Positions 34,901 through 43,400 of a stretch of DNA of 64,000 bases are shown piece by piece. A model generated the notes under the pieces. It had not been told where the DNA came from. It made no database searches and was given only the letters and a program-made list of their open reading frames with translations. This stretch comes from Clytia hemisphaerica. Its lineage: Eukaryota > Cnidaria > Hydrozoa > Leptothecata > Clytiidae. The position numbers and the translations under genes are program-made. Numbering within the stretch: the stretch's first letter is position 1; every line of letters begins with the position of its first letter. The stretch is taken from positions 1,430,256 to 1,494,255 of the forward strand of contig CACVBU010000292.1 of assembly GCA_902728285.1 (NCBI GenBank), given 5' to 3'.

Positions 34901-35290
34901 GTTAACTCCATTTCTGTTTTCGAAAGCTGGCCTAGGGCTGTATTATCTCCATCTTTTTTTAAAGTTTTGTTTTTAAAGAGTGATATCGTGTGCTTACTCA
35001 TCAATTTCAATTCACAAGCTTTTTCACATTGGATTGACACAGATGTGAAGCAAGATTGCTCAGAAAAAGGAAAAAAAAACTTCTTTTTGCTTATATCAGC
35101 ATAATATAACAAAAGGCAGACACTGTCCTGATATGAAATATGTGTCTGATTTGAAACAGAAACACTTATGTAAAAATAAAACCTTTAAGTAATTGATTTT
35201 TTATTTTTCATTTTCCATCTTTTTCAGACGGTACAAATGCCAGAAACTTTCCGTACTTCTGCTTTTATTTTCCCTCACGTGTTGAAGTAA
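22991..35290 (+). CDS. MFSD1: MFSD1, lysosomal major facilitator transporter, 17 coding exons
   Basis: Exons: 22991-23144, 23334-23386, 23854-24009, 24352-24419, 24817-24925, 25593-25695, 26138-26236, 27087-27198, 27587-27643, 31143-31222, 31658-31737, 32199-32296, 32754-32866, 33340-33387, 33815-33881, 34619-34754, 35228-35290. All junctions are GT-AG, phases agree, and the total is 1596 nt (531 aa). Family marks: SYFCFDNPAALQ in the first membrane region, the MFS loop GGFLLDKVFGIRLG, its C-half echo GLYVDKVGYN, and NLGLAVVSIIAGSIVD. About 12 membrane segments are expected. Vertebrate MFSD1 is a lysosomal membrane transporter that works with the accessory protein GLMP and is reported to move dipeptides. 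The N-terminus is acidic (DEDDVDD). The cytosolic C-tail is longer than in the roughly 465-aa human protein and has an acidic dileucine motif, E471-N-K-P-L475-L476, a typical lysosome-sorting signal. The start at 22991 is the only sensible ATG in exon 1. Confidence 0.93.
24979..25272. mobile_element. Mariner-like MITE in MFSD1 intron 5
   Basis: Ends CCGGGTGACCCACGAAAA and the near-perfect complement TTTTCGTGTCACCCGG, flanked by TA on both sides (24977-24978, 25273-25274). About 294 bp, non-coding. TA duplication and CCGGGTG ends are typical of Tc1/mariner derivatives. Confidence 0.88.
26375..26550. mobile_element. Diverged relative of the 30741-31055 MITE, MFSD1 intron 7
   Basis: Shares GGCCTTGAAATTAA, ATTTTATTTGC and ATTAAAGGGGTTTT with the element at 30741-31055, with decayed ends. 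Borders are approximate. Confidence 0.55.
26562..27050. mobile_element. MITE with CCTTAAGGGAAGAAATTTTT ends, MFSD1 intron 7
   Basis: Begins CCTTAAGGGAAGAAATTTTT after TA and ends in the complement (AAATTTCTTCCCTTATGG) before TA. The interior has many GAATTTAATTTCGC-like pieces. It ends 36 bases before MFSD1 exon 8. A second copy is at 58544-58891. Confidence 0.85.
27793..29207 (-). mobile_element. Penelope-like retroelement, left arm of head-to-head palindrome
   Basis: A 5'-truncated Penelope-like element read on the minus strand, almost identical to the right arm (29224-30642). The frame is broken relative to that copy by single-base losses at about 28770 (one T) and about 28590-28605. This leaves fragments 28684-29085 (reverse transcriptase palm, GSSLGPVLANI and RYVDDTLLVI) and 28018-28482 (GIY-YIG endonuclease). 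TAGCTAGACTAT at 27754-27765 repeats at 30641-30652 on the far side, a 12-bp target duplication of the whole pair. Between it and the arm lie 27 extra bases found on this side only. Confidence 0.93.
29224..30416 (+). CDS. Penelope-like reverse transcriptase (truncated) with GIY-YIG endonuclease
   Basis: The open frame enters from the truncation point near 29217 (IYNQNLVQTTISKNILRKL) and runs to TGA at 30414-30416, about 397 codons. No initiator is needed because the upstream part of the protein is missing. The frame has the reverse-transcriptase blocks GSSLGPVLANIIM and YVDDTLLVI (catalytic DD) and a connecting region. The Penelope-type endonuclease follows: cysteines in FVCPGCGDSYVGKT, then NLFTRCQEH, HDHLKEC. 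The fingers part is absent, so no active enzyme is expected. Penelope-like elements use this GIY-YIG nuclease to nick target DNA for priming. Confidence 0.9.
29224..30642 (+). mobile_element. Penelope-like retroelement, right arm of the palindrome
   Basis: Mirror copy of the left arm across a 16-bp spacer (29208-29223). It includes the 3' end, where the target duplication overlaps the arm by two bases. The pair lies wholly within MFSD1 intron 9 (27644-31142) and does not touch exons. Confidence 0.93.
30741..31055. mobile_element. Palindromic MITE, TACCTTATTACACGAATATT ends, MFSD1 intron 9
   Basis: Terminal repeat TACCTTATTACACGAATATT with its complement at the right end, flanked by TA. The middle is a second long inverted repeat (CGGAGTTTTT...AAAAACTCCG, and ATGCATTGTG...CACAATGCAT), so nearly the whole 315 bp folds into a hairpin. 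Related copies: 44888-45032 and, more distant, 32526-32692. Confidence 0.88.
31340..31610. mobile_element. G/C-tract element with 8-bp target duplication, MFSD1 intron 10
   Basis: Ends ATGGCTCCG and CGGAGCCAT, flanked by GGTGTATC on both sides (31332-31339, 31611-31618). The interior has long C and G runs. An 8-bp duplication fits hAT-type transposition. It is non-coding. Confidence 0.85.
32526..32692. mobile_element. Degenerate TACCTTATT-type MITE, MFSD1 intron 12
   Basis: Left ACCTTATTTTACACGAAT and right ATTCGTGCAATAAGAT form an imperfect inverted repeat related to the 30741-31055 family. Borders are approximate. Confidence 0.55.
33412..33567. repeat. Copy of the GACCGTA...CGAAAAGGTGTATTGAA repeat, MFSD1 intron 14
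   Basis: Shares ACCGTCCCAGTC, GGCGTGTGTCACT-like and TACGGTCGAAAAGGTGTATT segments with 50497-50705. The ends are incomplete. Confidence 0.65.
34380..34530. mobile_element. Palindromic short MITE, MFSD1 intron 15
   Basis: Centre AACAGCTGATTGGTTG...AAGTGACGT...ACGTCACTT...CAACCAATCAGCTGTT is almost a perfect inverted repeat. The second copy at 36325-36470 has the same layout. No open frame. Confidence 0.8.
34780..35190 (+). repeat. Interspersed repeat, MFSD1 intron 16
   Basis: About 34960-35170 is an inverted relative of 61210-61440: shared blocks include AGGCAGACACTGTCCTGATAT, the CACAAGCTTTTTCACATTGGATTGA region and GAGTGATATCGT. Ends are not defined. Confidence 0.65.
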
Positions 35291-36324
35291 GCATGCAACA
35301 AGTTGCAAGTCAAATCGATAGAGCTTCATGATGAATAGCTGAATTCAAGTAAGATACTACTATAGTATTGGTCTACACGAACCAGAGGGACCATTGTAAT
35401 GTCGTATCAAGAAGTTTTATCATCAAGTTGTAAAAGAAAAATATTTTTTTGAGGTATTACCTATTTAGGATAAATATAATTTTTTTGAAGTATATAATAT
35501 ACAGTTTTCAATAAGACAACTTCTAAGATAACTTCCTTGAAAATGTGTGTCTATTTCTCAACATTCTATCATGGCTAAATTTCATTTTGATAAAATTCAA
35601 CGTTATAATCCTTTTGCCCATCTTAATATCAAGTATTTGGGATTTTAGTAAATCTTATTTTCTTAGCTTTAGTATAATATAATATTATAATATTATTAAT
35701 TTTTCTTGTAAATGTTAAACTGAGGTTTTTTTTTGATACACTTTGAATATTTTGTAGTCTTAAAGTAAGTGGAGTGGGAGGGTGGATAGAAATGTTTGCA
35801 TTTTCAAATAATCAAACAGATGCTATAGATTATCATTTTAATTTTTAATTTATACGAATTTAAACGTTAATTACTACTGTAAGATAAGCTCTTAATTTTT
35901 TCAATATTGATTCCTCTTTAGAAAATCACTACTTGTTATCTTAGCAAAGCAATTAAACATAGCAGTCAGTCGTCCAATGCATAATTGAAATATCTTTATC
36001 ACATAAATCTAATTCGAATAAAGGTTAAAAATATCGCATTTGTGATTTTGTGATACTGACACCAAAAATACCCAAAAACTTGAAAAAGCAACAAGATATT
36101 TTGATTTTACGTTGAAATTTTGTTATTGTTATTTTTCATACACTTTAAATCGCCATCAAGGAATACATATACTGCTTCAATGTGTAGAAGAACCCTTTAA
36201 AGAACAAAATTGAATGTAATTTGCTCTAAAGGATCCTACACCATCAAAATCGGTTATATTTAATTTGCATTCAGCCTACGTTTTATTTGCTCGAACATTT
36301 TTAATCTGTCGTCAATCAATCGTT

Positions 36325-36470
36325 TATTCATGATATGCACCATTGCAATGTCTTCCGTTCCACCTAATAGCTGATTGGTTGAAAGTGACGTATTGACTGC
36401 TTTACGTCACTTCCAACCAATGAGCTATTGAGTCCATGATGTAATGTCAGAAGACATTGCGCAATATTGT
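36325..36470. mobile_element. Second copy of the palindromic short MITE
   Basis: Inverted repeat TAGCTGATTGGTTGAAAGTG...CACTTCCAACCAATGAGCTA, same family as 34380-34530, with TTCATGATATGCACCATTGC at its left end. Confidence 0.8.
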
Positions 36471-36694
36471 TGTTGTCTATGTATTCCTTCAGTAATATAA
36501 TTTTAGATTATTTTTTGTTGTTTTTTGTTTTCATAGAAATTCATGGACGCAGTTTGGAACGTCAAATGTTTTTTATAAATAAAAAAAAAACGGATTTATA
36601 AACTTTAAGCCCGCATTCCGTTTCTTCACTTTGTGTTTTAATTTTTTAGGAATATTTGCAGCTTTTTGAAATCTTTTTGGCAGGGATGATAATA

Positions 36695-36945
36695 CACGCT
36701 TTTTAACAAGAACCGATAAAATTTTGACTCAAACTTGGCTGTTCTTAATTTTTTGAAATTTTCAGGTCATGTTATTACGATGTTCCTAATAATACGCTTA
36801 GTTTTTTACTTAAAATCTATTAAAATCAGTGCTGTCTAAGTAATTTCTGAAATCTTGAGGCTCAGATTGTTCTTAATTTGTTCTTAGGTTTTGGCCAATT
36901 TTCAGCCTCGTGCTCTTATAAAATTGTTCTTATAAAAAATGCGTG
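36695..36945. mobile_element. CACGTTTTTTATAAGAACA-family MITE
   Basis: Left CACGCTTTTTAACAAGAAC and right GTTCTTATAAAAAATGCGTG, flanked by TA on both sides. Internal TTCTTAA/TTGTTCTTA motifs mark the family. Confidence 0.8.
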
Positions 36946-37861
36946 TATTCAGCATACCATAATATTATAAAAAATTTCTGCAAGTGTAATCTAAGTCAAA
37001 TGTATCAAAAGTTATTTGTAATTTAAATGACAAAGGCTTTACCTATTTTTATGTTTTAGATAAAAGATTAATTGATAAAAAAATTAAACAAAAGAAATAG
37101 CTTGAATATTGAAAGAGAATTGGATCATTTATTGTTTGTTTGTTGATCGAAGAACTGGTAAGTTTCCAAGTATTATTCCTTTTTAGGCCTATTATGATTT
37201 TTTTTTTAAATGAATCTCCTGATCACCAATGCACACCACTTCTCACAGACCCACTGGGAACCCTTCTCACTGGATAATTTGGTCAAAATATCATCTCCGG
37301 TTGAAAATTATATTCCAATTTTTATCCACACTGAAAATAATCAAATAAACCAATCCTTACTACAAAATATGATGTTTTTTCCCCATCCCCACTGAATTTT
37401 CTGAATTAAGAATTTAAATATCCGGTCATAAAAAATACGGGAATATCATTCCCCATCGAGTTTAAGTCCGTTATTTTTACCCCCACTGGCTGAAAAAATT
37501 CTACCGGGGATGTGGGAAGGGGGTGTCAATGCTTTCAAAAATGCATATAAAGTGGAGTCTCCCATATAGTGTAATCACATCAAAAGTAAATTGAAAGACA
37601 GTAGGTAATTACTTTACCAATTCAAATTAATTAATTTCCATCTCTCTAAAGAATAAAAACTTTCAGAAAAACATTAAATTGTTTTTTGATAAAAAATTGC
37701 TACCAAAGTAACAATATATTTTGTGATAATTTTTTGTCTCGTATGTATAAATTACAAGTTGTTAAAAATTCGATAACTTGCTTGTTTTATATGCATTTTT
37801 GTGAGGTCCTTGGTTATCTATGTTTTTTAATTGTAAAGCAGAAATTTATTTGATTTAAAGA

Positions 37862-38115
37862 CACGTTTTTTTCTATAACAACATCAACAATTTTTGAAGC
37901 CTTTAGATGTTCTTAACTTTTCGGGTTTCAAGCCTGAAAATGTTCTTAACTTGTTCTTATTTTTCAGCATTTTTTGAGTATTTTTGTCCATTTTCCTAAG
38001 AAGACAGGTGTTCTAGAGCCCACAAACCTTTAAAATGTCCTTAAAACTTGTTCTTTAAGATTTTGGCCACCGAAGCTTTATGTTCTTATATAGTTTGTTC
38101 TTAGAAAAAAATGTG
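37862..38115. mobile_element. CACGTTTTTTATAAGAACA-family MITE
   Basis: Left CACGTTTTTTTCTATAAC, right GTTCTTAGAAAAAAATGTG followed by TA (the left flank has mutated to GA). It lies just upstream of CMC4. Confidence 0.78.
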
Positions 38116-38256
38116 TAAAATTTTTTGACTAACTTTATATGCAGTGTATAAGCGATTCAGTTTATAGGTCGTGTTTGTATCAACTATTTGACGTTAATTT
38201 GCAGGTCCTTGTTTTGTTGTTTGGTTATACATAGTTTGTTGGCAATCTTTTACACA

Positions 38257-39938
38257 ATGACGAAGCCAAAGGTTGGTTTATGTCAGAAGGAAGCATGCAA
38301 AATTCAATATTGTTTGCAAGGTGAGCTCTTTTCTGAAATCCACGCCATGATAATGGTTTTCAAAAGTTTTGATCTTTCTTTAAATTTTACTTGCTACACG
38401 TTTTTGTTATAAAAGAACATCCAAAATTTATTTTCACCATTTTGTAGGTATTTCTGACCATTTTCCCAAGAAATATGGTGTTTCGAGTCAACAAAGCCAT
38501 GTTCTTAACTTGTCCTTGACATTTTGGCTATCGAAGCCTTATGTTCTTATATAGTTTGTTCTTATAAAAAAACGTGTAGTACGTTTACACAGATTTTTAA
38601 GTAAGCATCGTGCTGATAAGAATATCCTTTAAATCTCAGGAGCAATACACGTTTTTTATATAAGAACAATCAAGCTTTCGGATGTTCTTAAGTTTTTTTT
38701 TAAGTTTTGAAATATTCTCCTGTTCTTATTTTCACAAATTGTGTGAATATATATTTTTGTCCATTTTCCTAAGTAATCGGGTGTTTTAGGGCTCGCAAAG
38801 CCTTTAGCGTCTACCAAAGATTAGTTTGTGAAGGCGCCAAAAATCTGAACACTGGATCATTTTTTCATCGTTTTGTTTTTTTGCATGAACTGCAAATTGA
38901 GCTGCGTTTTTTTTATAAGAATAAACTGTATAAGAACATAAGGTTTCGATGGCCAAATGATTAAGAACTACTAAAGAACATTTTAAGACTTTGCAGACTC
39001 TAAAACACGCATCTGATTTTTTAGAAAAATAGCCCAAAATACCCACAAAATGGTGAAAATATAAAGAACATGTTAAAAACATCTGAAGGGGGTAAAAAAT
39101 TTTGTATGTTCTAAGTTTTCGTTAACATTGATTGACCTTCATTTAAAATGTTCTCCAAATCTGGGAAACAGTTTTAGAAGAGATAAAATCAAAATGAATC
39201 TTTGTGAAAATAAGATTCACAATGTCGTTTAAGATTACTGTCACGCGAAATTTAATCCCTCAAGGCGATATTTTTAGGGTCAGATTTTCGGCTTAAGATA
39301 CCTTTATAAATTTGCATGTCAAAAATTTTTGTTTTCAAGGCTATTTTTAACTAATTTTTTGCTGATTCGCTGATTTAAGAATCCAGAAAGTGATTTTCAA
39401 AAGAAATGTTCTTCGATTGTTGCACGTACAATAAGTCCTGAGAGGGATTGTACTAGTTGAGCGTGTCTATCACCATGCTACTTCGTACTAGGAATATGAC
39501 TTTCCAATTTTGTTGAAACACATGTTATTTATAAGAACATCCAATATCCCAATATTCCTTTGGATGTTCTTAACTTCTTCAGTTTTAAGCCTAAAAAAGT
39601 TCTTAAACATGCTCTTATTTTAACTATTTTGTGAATACGTTTTTGCCCATTTTCCTAAGAAATCGAATGTTTAGTTTGCAAAGTCTTAAAATATTCTTTA
39701 TTTGTTCTTAATATTTTTGCCACCGATGCTATCTTCTTATATAGTGTTGTTATAAAAAAACGTGTACTTAATTCTTCTTTTTTCCTTTTATTCAGAAAAT
39801 AATTACCAAGAAGAGAAATGCCAAGATGTGATCAACAAATTGATCAAATGTTGTCTTTCAAAACCCAATGCACAAGATGATATCACATGCTCAACTTTTG
39901 TCCGAAAACATAAAGAAGGACAAAATCAGCAATTATAA
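38257..39938 (+). CDS. CMC4: CMC4, twin CX9C mitochondrial protein, two coding exons
   Basis: Exon 1 is 38257-38320 (donor GTGAGC) and exon 2 is 39796-39938 (acceptor TTATTCAG). They join in phase to give 68 aa, the same length as human CMC4. Cysteines C9-x9-C19 and C30-x9-C40 form the twin CX9C helical hairpin, and C14, C41 and C53 are extra cysteines also typical of CMC4. Such proteins are imported into the mitochondrial intermembrane space and oxidised by the Mia40 (CHCHD4) relay. The role of CMC4 is little known, but it belongs to the group linked to respiratory-chain assembly. Exon 2 begins with the codon split G/AA. The 1475-bp intron is packed with MITEs. AATAAA signals occur at 40047-40052 and 40059-40064. 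Neither coding exon is visible as a long open frame. Confidence 0.9.
38397..38576. mobile_element. CACGTTTTTTATAAGAACA-family MITE in CMC4 intron
   Basis: Left CACGTTTTTGTTATAAAAG, right TTCTTATAAAAAAACGTG, flanked by TA on each side. At 180 bp it is shorter than other copies. Confidence 0.82.
38648..39105. mobile_element. Composite of CACGTTTT-family MITE pieces in CMC4 intron
   Basis: A left end (CACGTTTTTTATATAAGAAC at 38648) runs to about 38810. From about 38907 an inverse-oriented piece follows (GTTTTTTTTATAAGAATAAACTG, then AACATAAGGTTTCGATGGCC). It looks like one copy inserted in or fused with another. Confidence 0.6.
39521..39764. mobile_element. CACGTTTTTTATAAGAACA-family MITE in CMC4 intron
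   Basis: Left CATGTTATTTATAAGAACAT, right GTTATAAAAAAACGTG then TA. It ends 31 bases before the CMC4 exon 2 acceptor, so it supplies part of the region where a branch point would lie. Confidence 0.8.
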
Positions 39939-40453
39939 AATAATGGCTTCGTAAAAGAAGTTGTTAGTGTAGTGTGATTTCTCTATCGTCGAGTGCTGCA
40001 TATATCATTACCTTTACTTCTCTGTCTTATCCATAGCCATCTTGTAAATAAAAATGTAAATAAATTATCGAATATTAAACAAATATACATTGAGATTCCG
40101 CCTTGTCGATTGCACACACAAGTCACAAATCATGCTGGATATCTTCTGACTTCTGCACTGGGGATAAACTTAAATTCACATTTCAACTGAAATCACATAT
40201 CAGATCCTCTTATATGTCGTTGAAAACCGATATTACAAGTAGCTTTTCATAGAAGCACTGATCAGGAACCAAGCAAACTGAATTTATCAAATCATCGGTC
40301 AAACTTTGGTCCAGTTAAACCATTAACACCTACTTAATACATTATCGCCAGGAGGGCACAGAGTTATAAGTCCAGTAGGAGTCTATCACAAAATAAACTC
40401 AGATCAGACCTCTTCAACCCTTGTTCTCCTTTTCAAAAAGAAAAAATATCAAC

Positions 40454-43400
40454 ATGGTCCAGGAAAAAATCCATAAAATTGGTCATAACGTCAACATACC
40501 GTTAAAATCTGATTTCATGTCAACATTACACGAAACTACACATGGAGAACTTGTCTCTGTCCCATCATACCGTCCGAAATCAGTTCAAACTATACATCGA
40601 TATGCAGACAGTACTTTAGTACCTTGTGATTTGGGCTATGGAAGTATGAACAAAGCGAGGTTAAACTTTTATATATTATCTCTATTCCACCACACGACTT
40701 TTTTACACTTACCTTTTTATAGCCCATTTCACAGTCGAAATGGATCATGGGTAATCAGGACTGATTGCGCCCCATAACGGCTTTCTGTTGGCTAGACGCA
40801 ATAATTTTCAAATTTTTTCAAAACTTTGGACCGATAGCAAGTCGTCATTAGCGTGCAGTGGTCCTGATTATCCATTGCGCTTTGCGACTGTGAAATGGCT
40901 TATACCCATAGATTTATAAAGCCCGAAGGGCTAGATGTCTGAGTCCTTTAAGCTCTTCCAAGCAAAAAAAGTGAATATTCGCAAAAAATATTGCTGCTAT
41001 TGTTTTCGAAAACACGCGAAGATTCTGATTGGTCAAGCGCTGAAACTGTAATGTCACGTGACTTGTGCAGGATTTCCTACCTAACCTCGGCACACTTTTC
41101 AGAAAAAGTACGATAGCTAGTCATTAGGGCTTTATAAATCTATGCCTATACCCTGAACCAAGCTATATCTGCCATCTTTAATCGGCGTCCTCTTGAAATG
41201 GTACTCGCCATTGTAGTGTTACAAATTAACGCCAAACGGCGCTATATCACCAAAAGACTTTAAGAAAATATAGATCGAGCGCTCTCAATGTATTTACACC
41301 ACTATTGAATAATGCTACCATTAAGGTACCACTTTTAGCTGTTCTAATTTTTATGGCCCCTCACATTTTCCTTATACCATAGTGTCCTCCCCGCCCCCGG
41401 GGGGGGGGGATTCTGATTTTGGCCCTTTTTTTAAAGTATGGGGGAAAACGAAAAATTTGAAATTTGTTGGGGGAAAATAAAGAGGGGGGAAAACCATAAA
41501 TTTAGGAGATTTTGACTGGGGGAACTTCACTGATTTCAAGGTGATCTTGTTGCAAAACCTGTTTAAGCAATAAAATCAGCAAATCTTTTGGGATAAACTA
41601 ACTTTTCAATACAATATCATTTTCCAGCACTTTCAAGGCTATTTTTTCAAGCTTTCCAAAATTTCAAACTTGATTTAAGGCATTTTTATGTTAACCATAT
41701 GGGGAACCGCAAAATCTTCAAATAGCTGGGGGAATTCAAAAAAGAGGGGGGAACCGAAAATTTTTGAAATATGGTGGGGGAAATAAAAGAGGGGGGAATG
41801 GAGAAAAATTTTGATTTTTAGTTGGGGGAACCAACCCAGGAGGACACTATGTATACTGTCCTAAGTTTTTTTTTCTGGCTTTGTACCTACAACTTTGACC
41901 CTTAATTTTGGTAAAGATTCAACCATTCCTGTCTGATATTTTTTCGGTGTTTTTGATCGTCACTTTTCTTAAGAAAAGAGAGCGCAATAACAAAGTTGGC
42001 CTCTGTTTTATTGGGTTGTGTAACTTTTCTCTTATGTTTTACAGCATTTTAGCACAAATGGCGCGCCGTACAATGCATTCAACGAATAAAGACTCTTGGA
42101 TTCCCAATACCAAGAAACTTTGCAAAATAAGTAAGAGTTTTTTTTATCTTTTCTTCATCCCGCAAATTTTTTCAACTTTGTATTATTCGAACAAACTGGG
42201 GAGGCAATGTTAGAAGGGAATGTTGGCGCCTCCTATTAAAAGTAATATTTTTGTAAAAATTACGTGAGCGAAGCGAGCTTGAACATTTTTTAGTACTTCC
42301 TCTCTTTTAGGTCAAAAACTGCTAGGCGTATAGCTGTCAAATAGCAAAGCGCGGAAATTAGTAATAAGAGGCGTTTTCTTTGCGCCCCTCCCACTTAGAC
42401 TTACTTGGAGTTGAAAGATGTAATTCAAAAATGAGATAACAGATTTGCAATCCTTTGTTCTCAAATAAAAACATTGCATCGTACTGTTTTTACCTTCCAA
42501 AAACAACTAAAATCTGCCGCCTAAGCAAAAGCATATTACTATATACTACCGGGTCACTTAATCGCGCCATCCAGTCTATCAAAAAGCTTTAAGTGGACCC
42601 CGGGCTACCTCCCACCACGCTACTGCATGGTGGATATAAAAAATATCCAATATTTTTATTTCTAGTTTTAAAAATGTTTTCTTTAGTTTATGATAGTTCT
42701 TTATTTGAAATGAAATTCAGGAACATATGCATAATAGTGACCATATTTTAATGATAAATTAACTTTACTTTGAGGCGATCTCTTTGTATAATATATTTTG
42801 TTGCTTCATATTACACGTTTTTTATAAGAACAACCAAAATCTTTAAAGCCTTCGAAGGTTATTAAATTTAGTTGAGTTTTAAGCCTAAAAATATTCTTGA
42901 AACATGTTCTATTTTTCGCAAGTTTTTGAGTATTTTTATCCATTTTCCTCAGAAAATTGGTGATTTTGAGCCCATGAAGCCTTTAAAATGTTATTTTGTT
43001 CTTATTATTTTGGCCATCGAAGCCTTATATTCTTATGTAGTTTGTTCTTATATAAAAAAATGTGTAATTTGTTGGTTGAAGCTAAAGGCTTTTTTATAAA
43101 AACAAATAATATAAGAATATGATGCTCGATGGCCAAAATATTAAAAGCAAGTTAAGAACATTTTAAGGCTTTCGATAACTTAAGAATATCCGAATGCTTC
43201 GAAAACTTCTGAAAATCTTATAAAAAAAACGTGTACATTATTAGAAATTCCCCTTGAATCCAAATTGAGAATCGAGAAATTGCTTAAAAAACAAGCAGAA
43301 TCCATCAAACTTTTAAAATTTAAATTTTTAGCAAAAATCCCTTTGTCGGAATTTGTTAAAAGACATTTTTTTATATGGCCCAGTACGATAGTAAACTCTT

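Larger units (their letters stand above)
35291..38256. other. Spacer between MFSD1 and CMC4
   Basis: Holds the MFSD1 3' untranslated region (AATAAA at 36017-36022 is one candidate), the palindromic MITE at 36325-36470 and two CACGTTTTTTATAAG-type MITEs. No further coding region was seen. The CMC4 promoter and any 5' untranslated exon must lie here. Confidence 0.5.

Noticed and set aside
39993..40190. 65-codon frame after CMC4
   Set aside because: It lies in the CMC4 3' untranslated region around its AATAAA signals and matches nothing.
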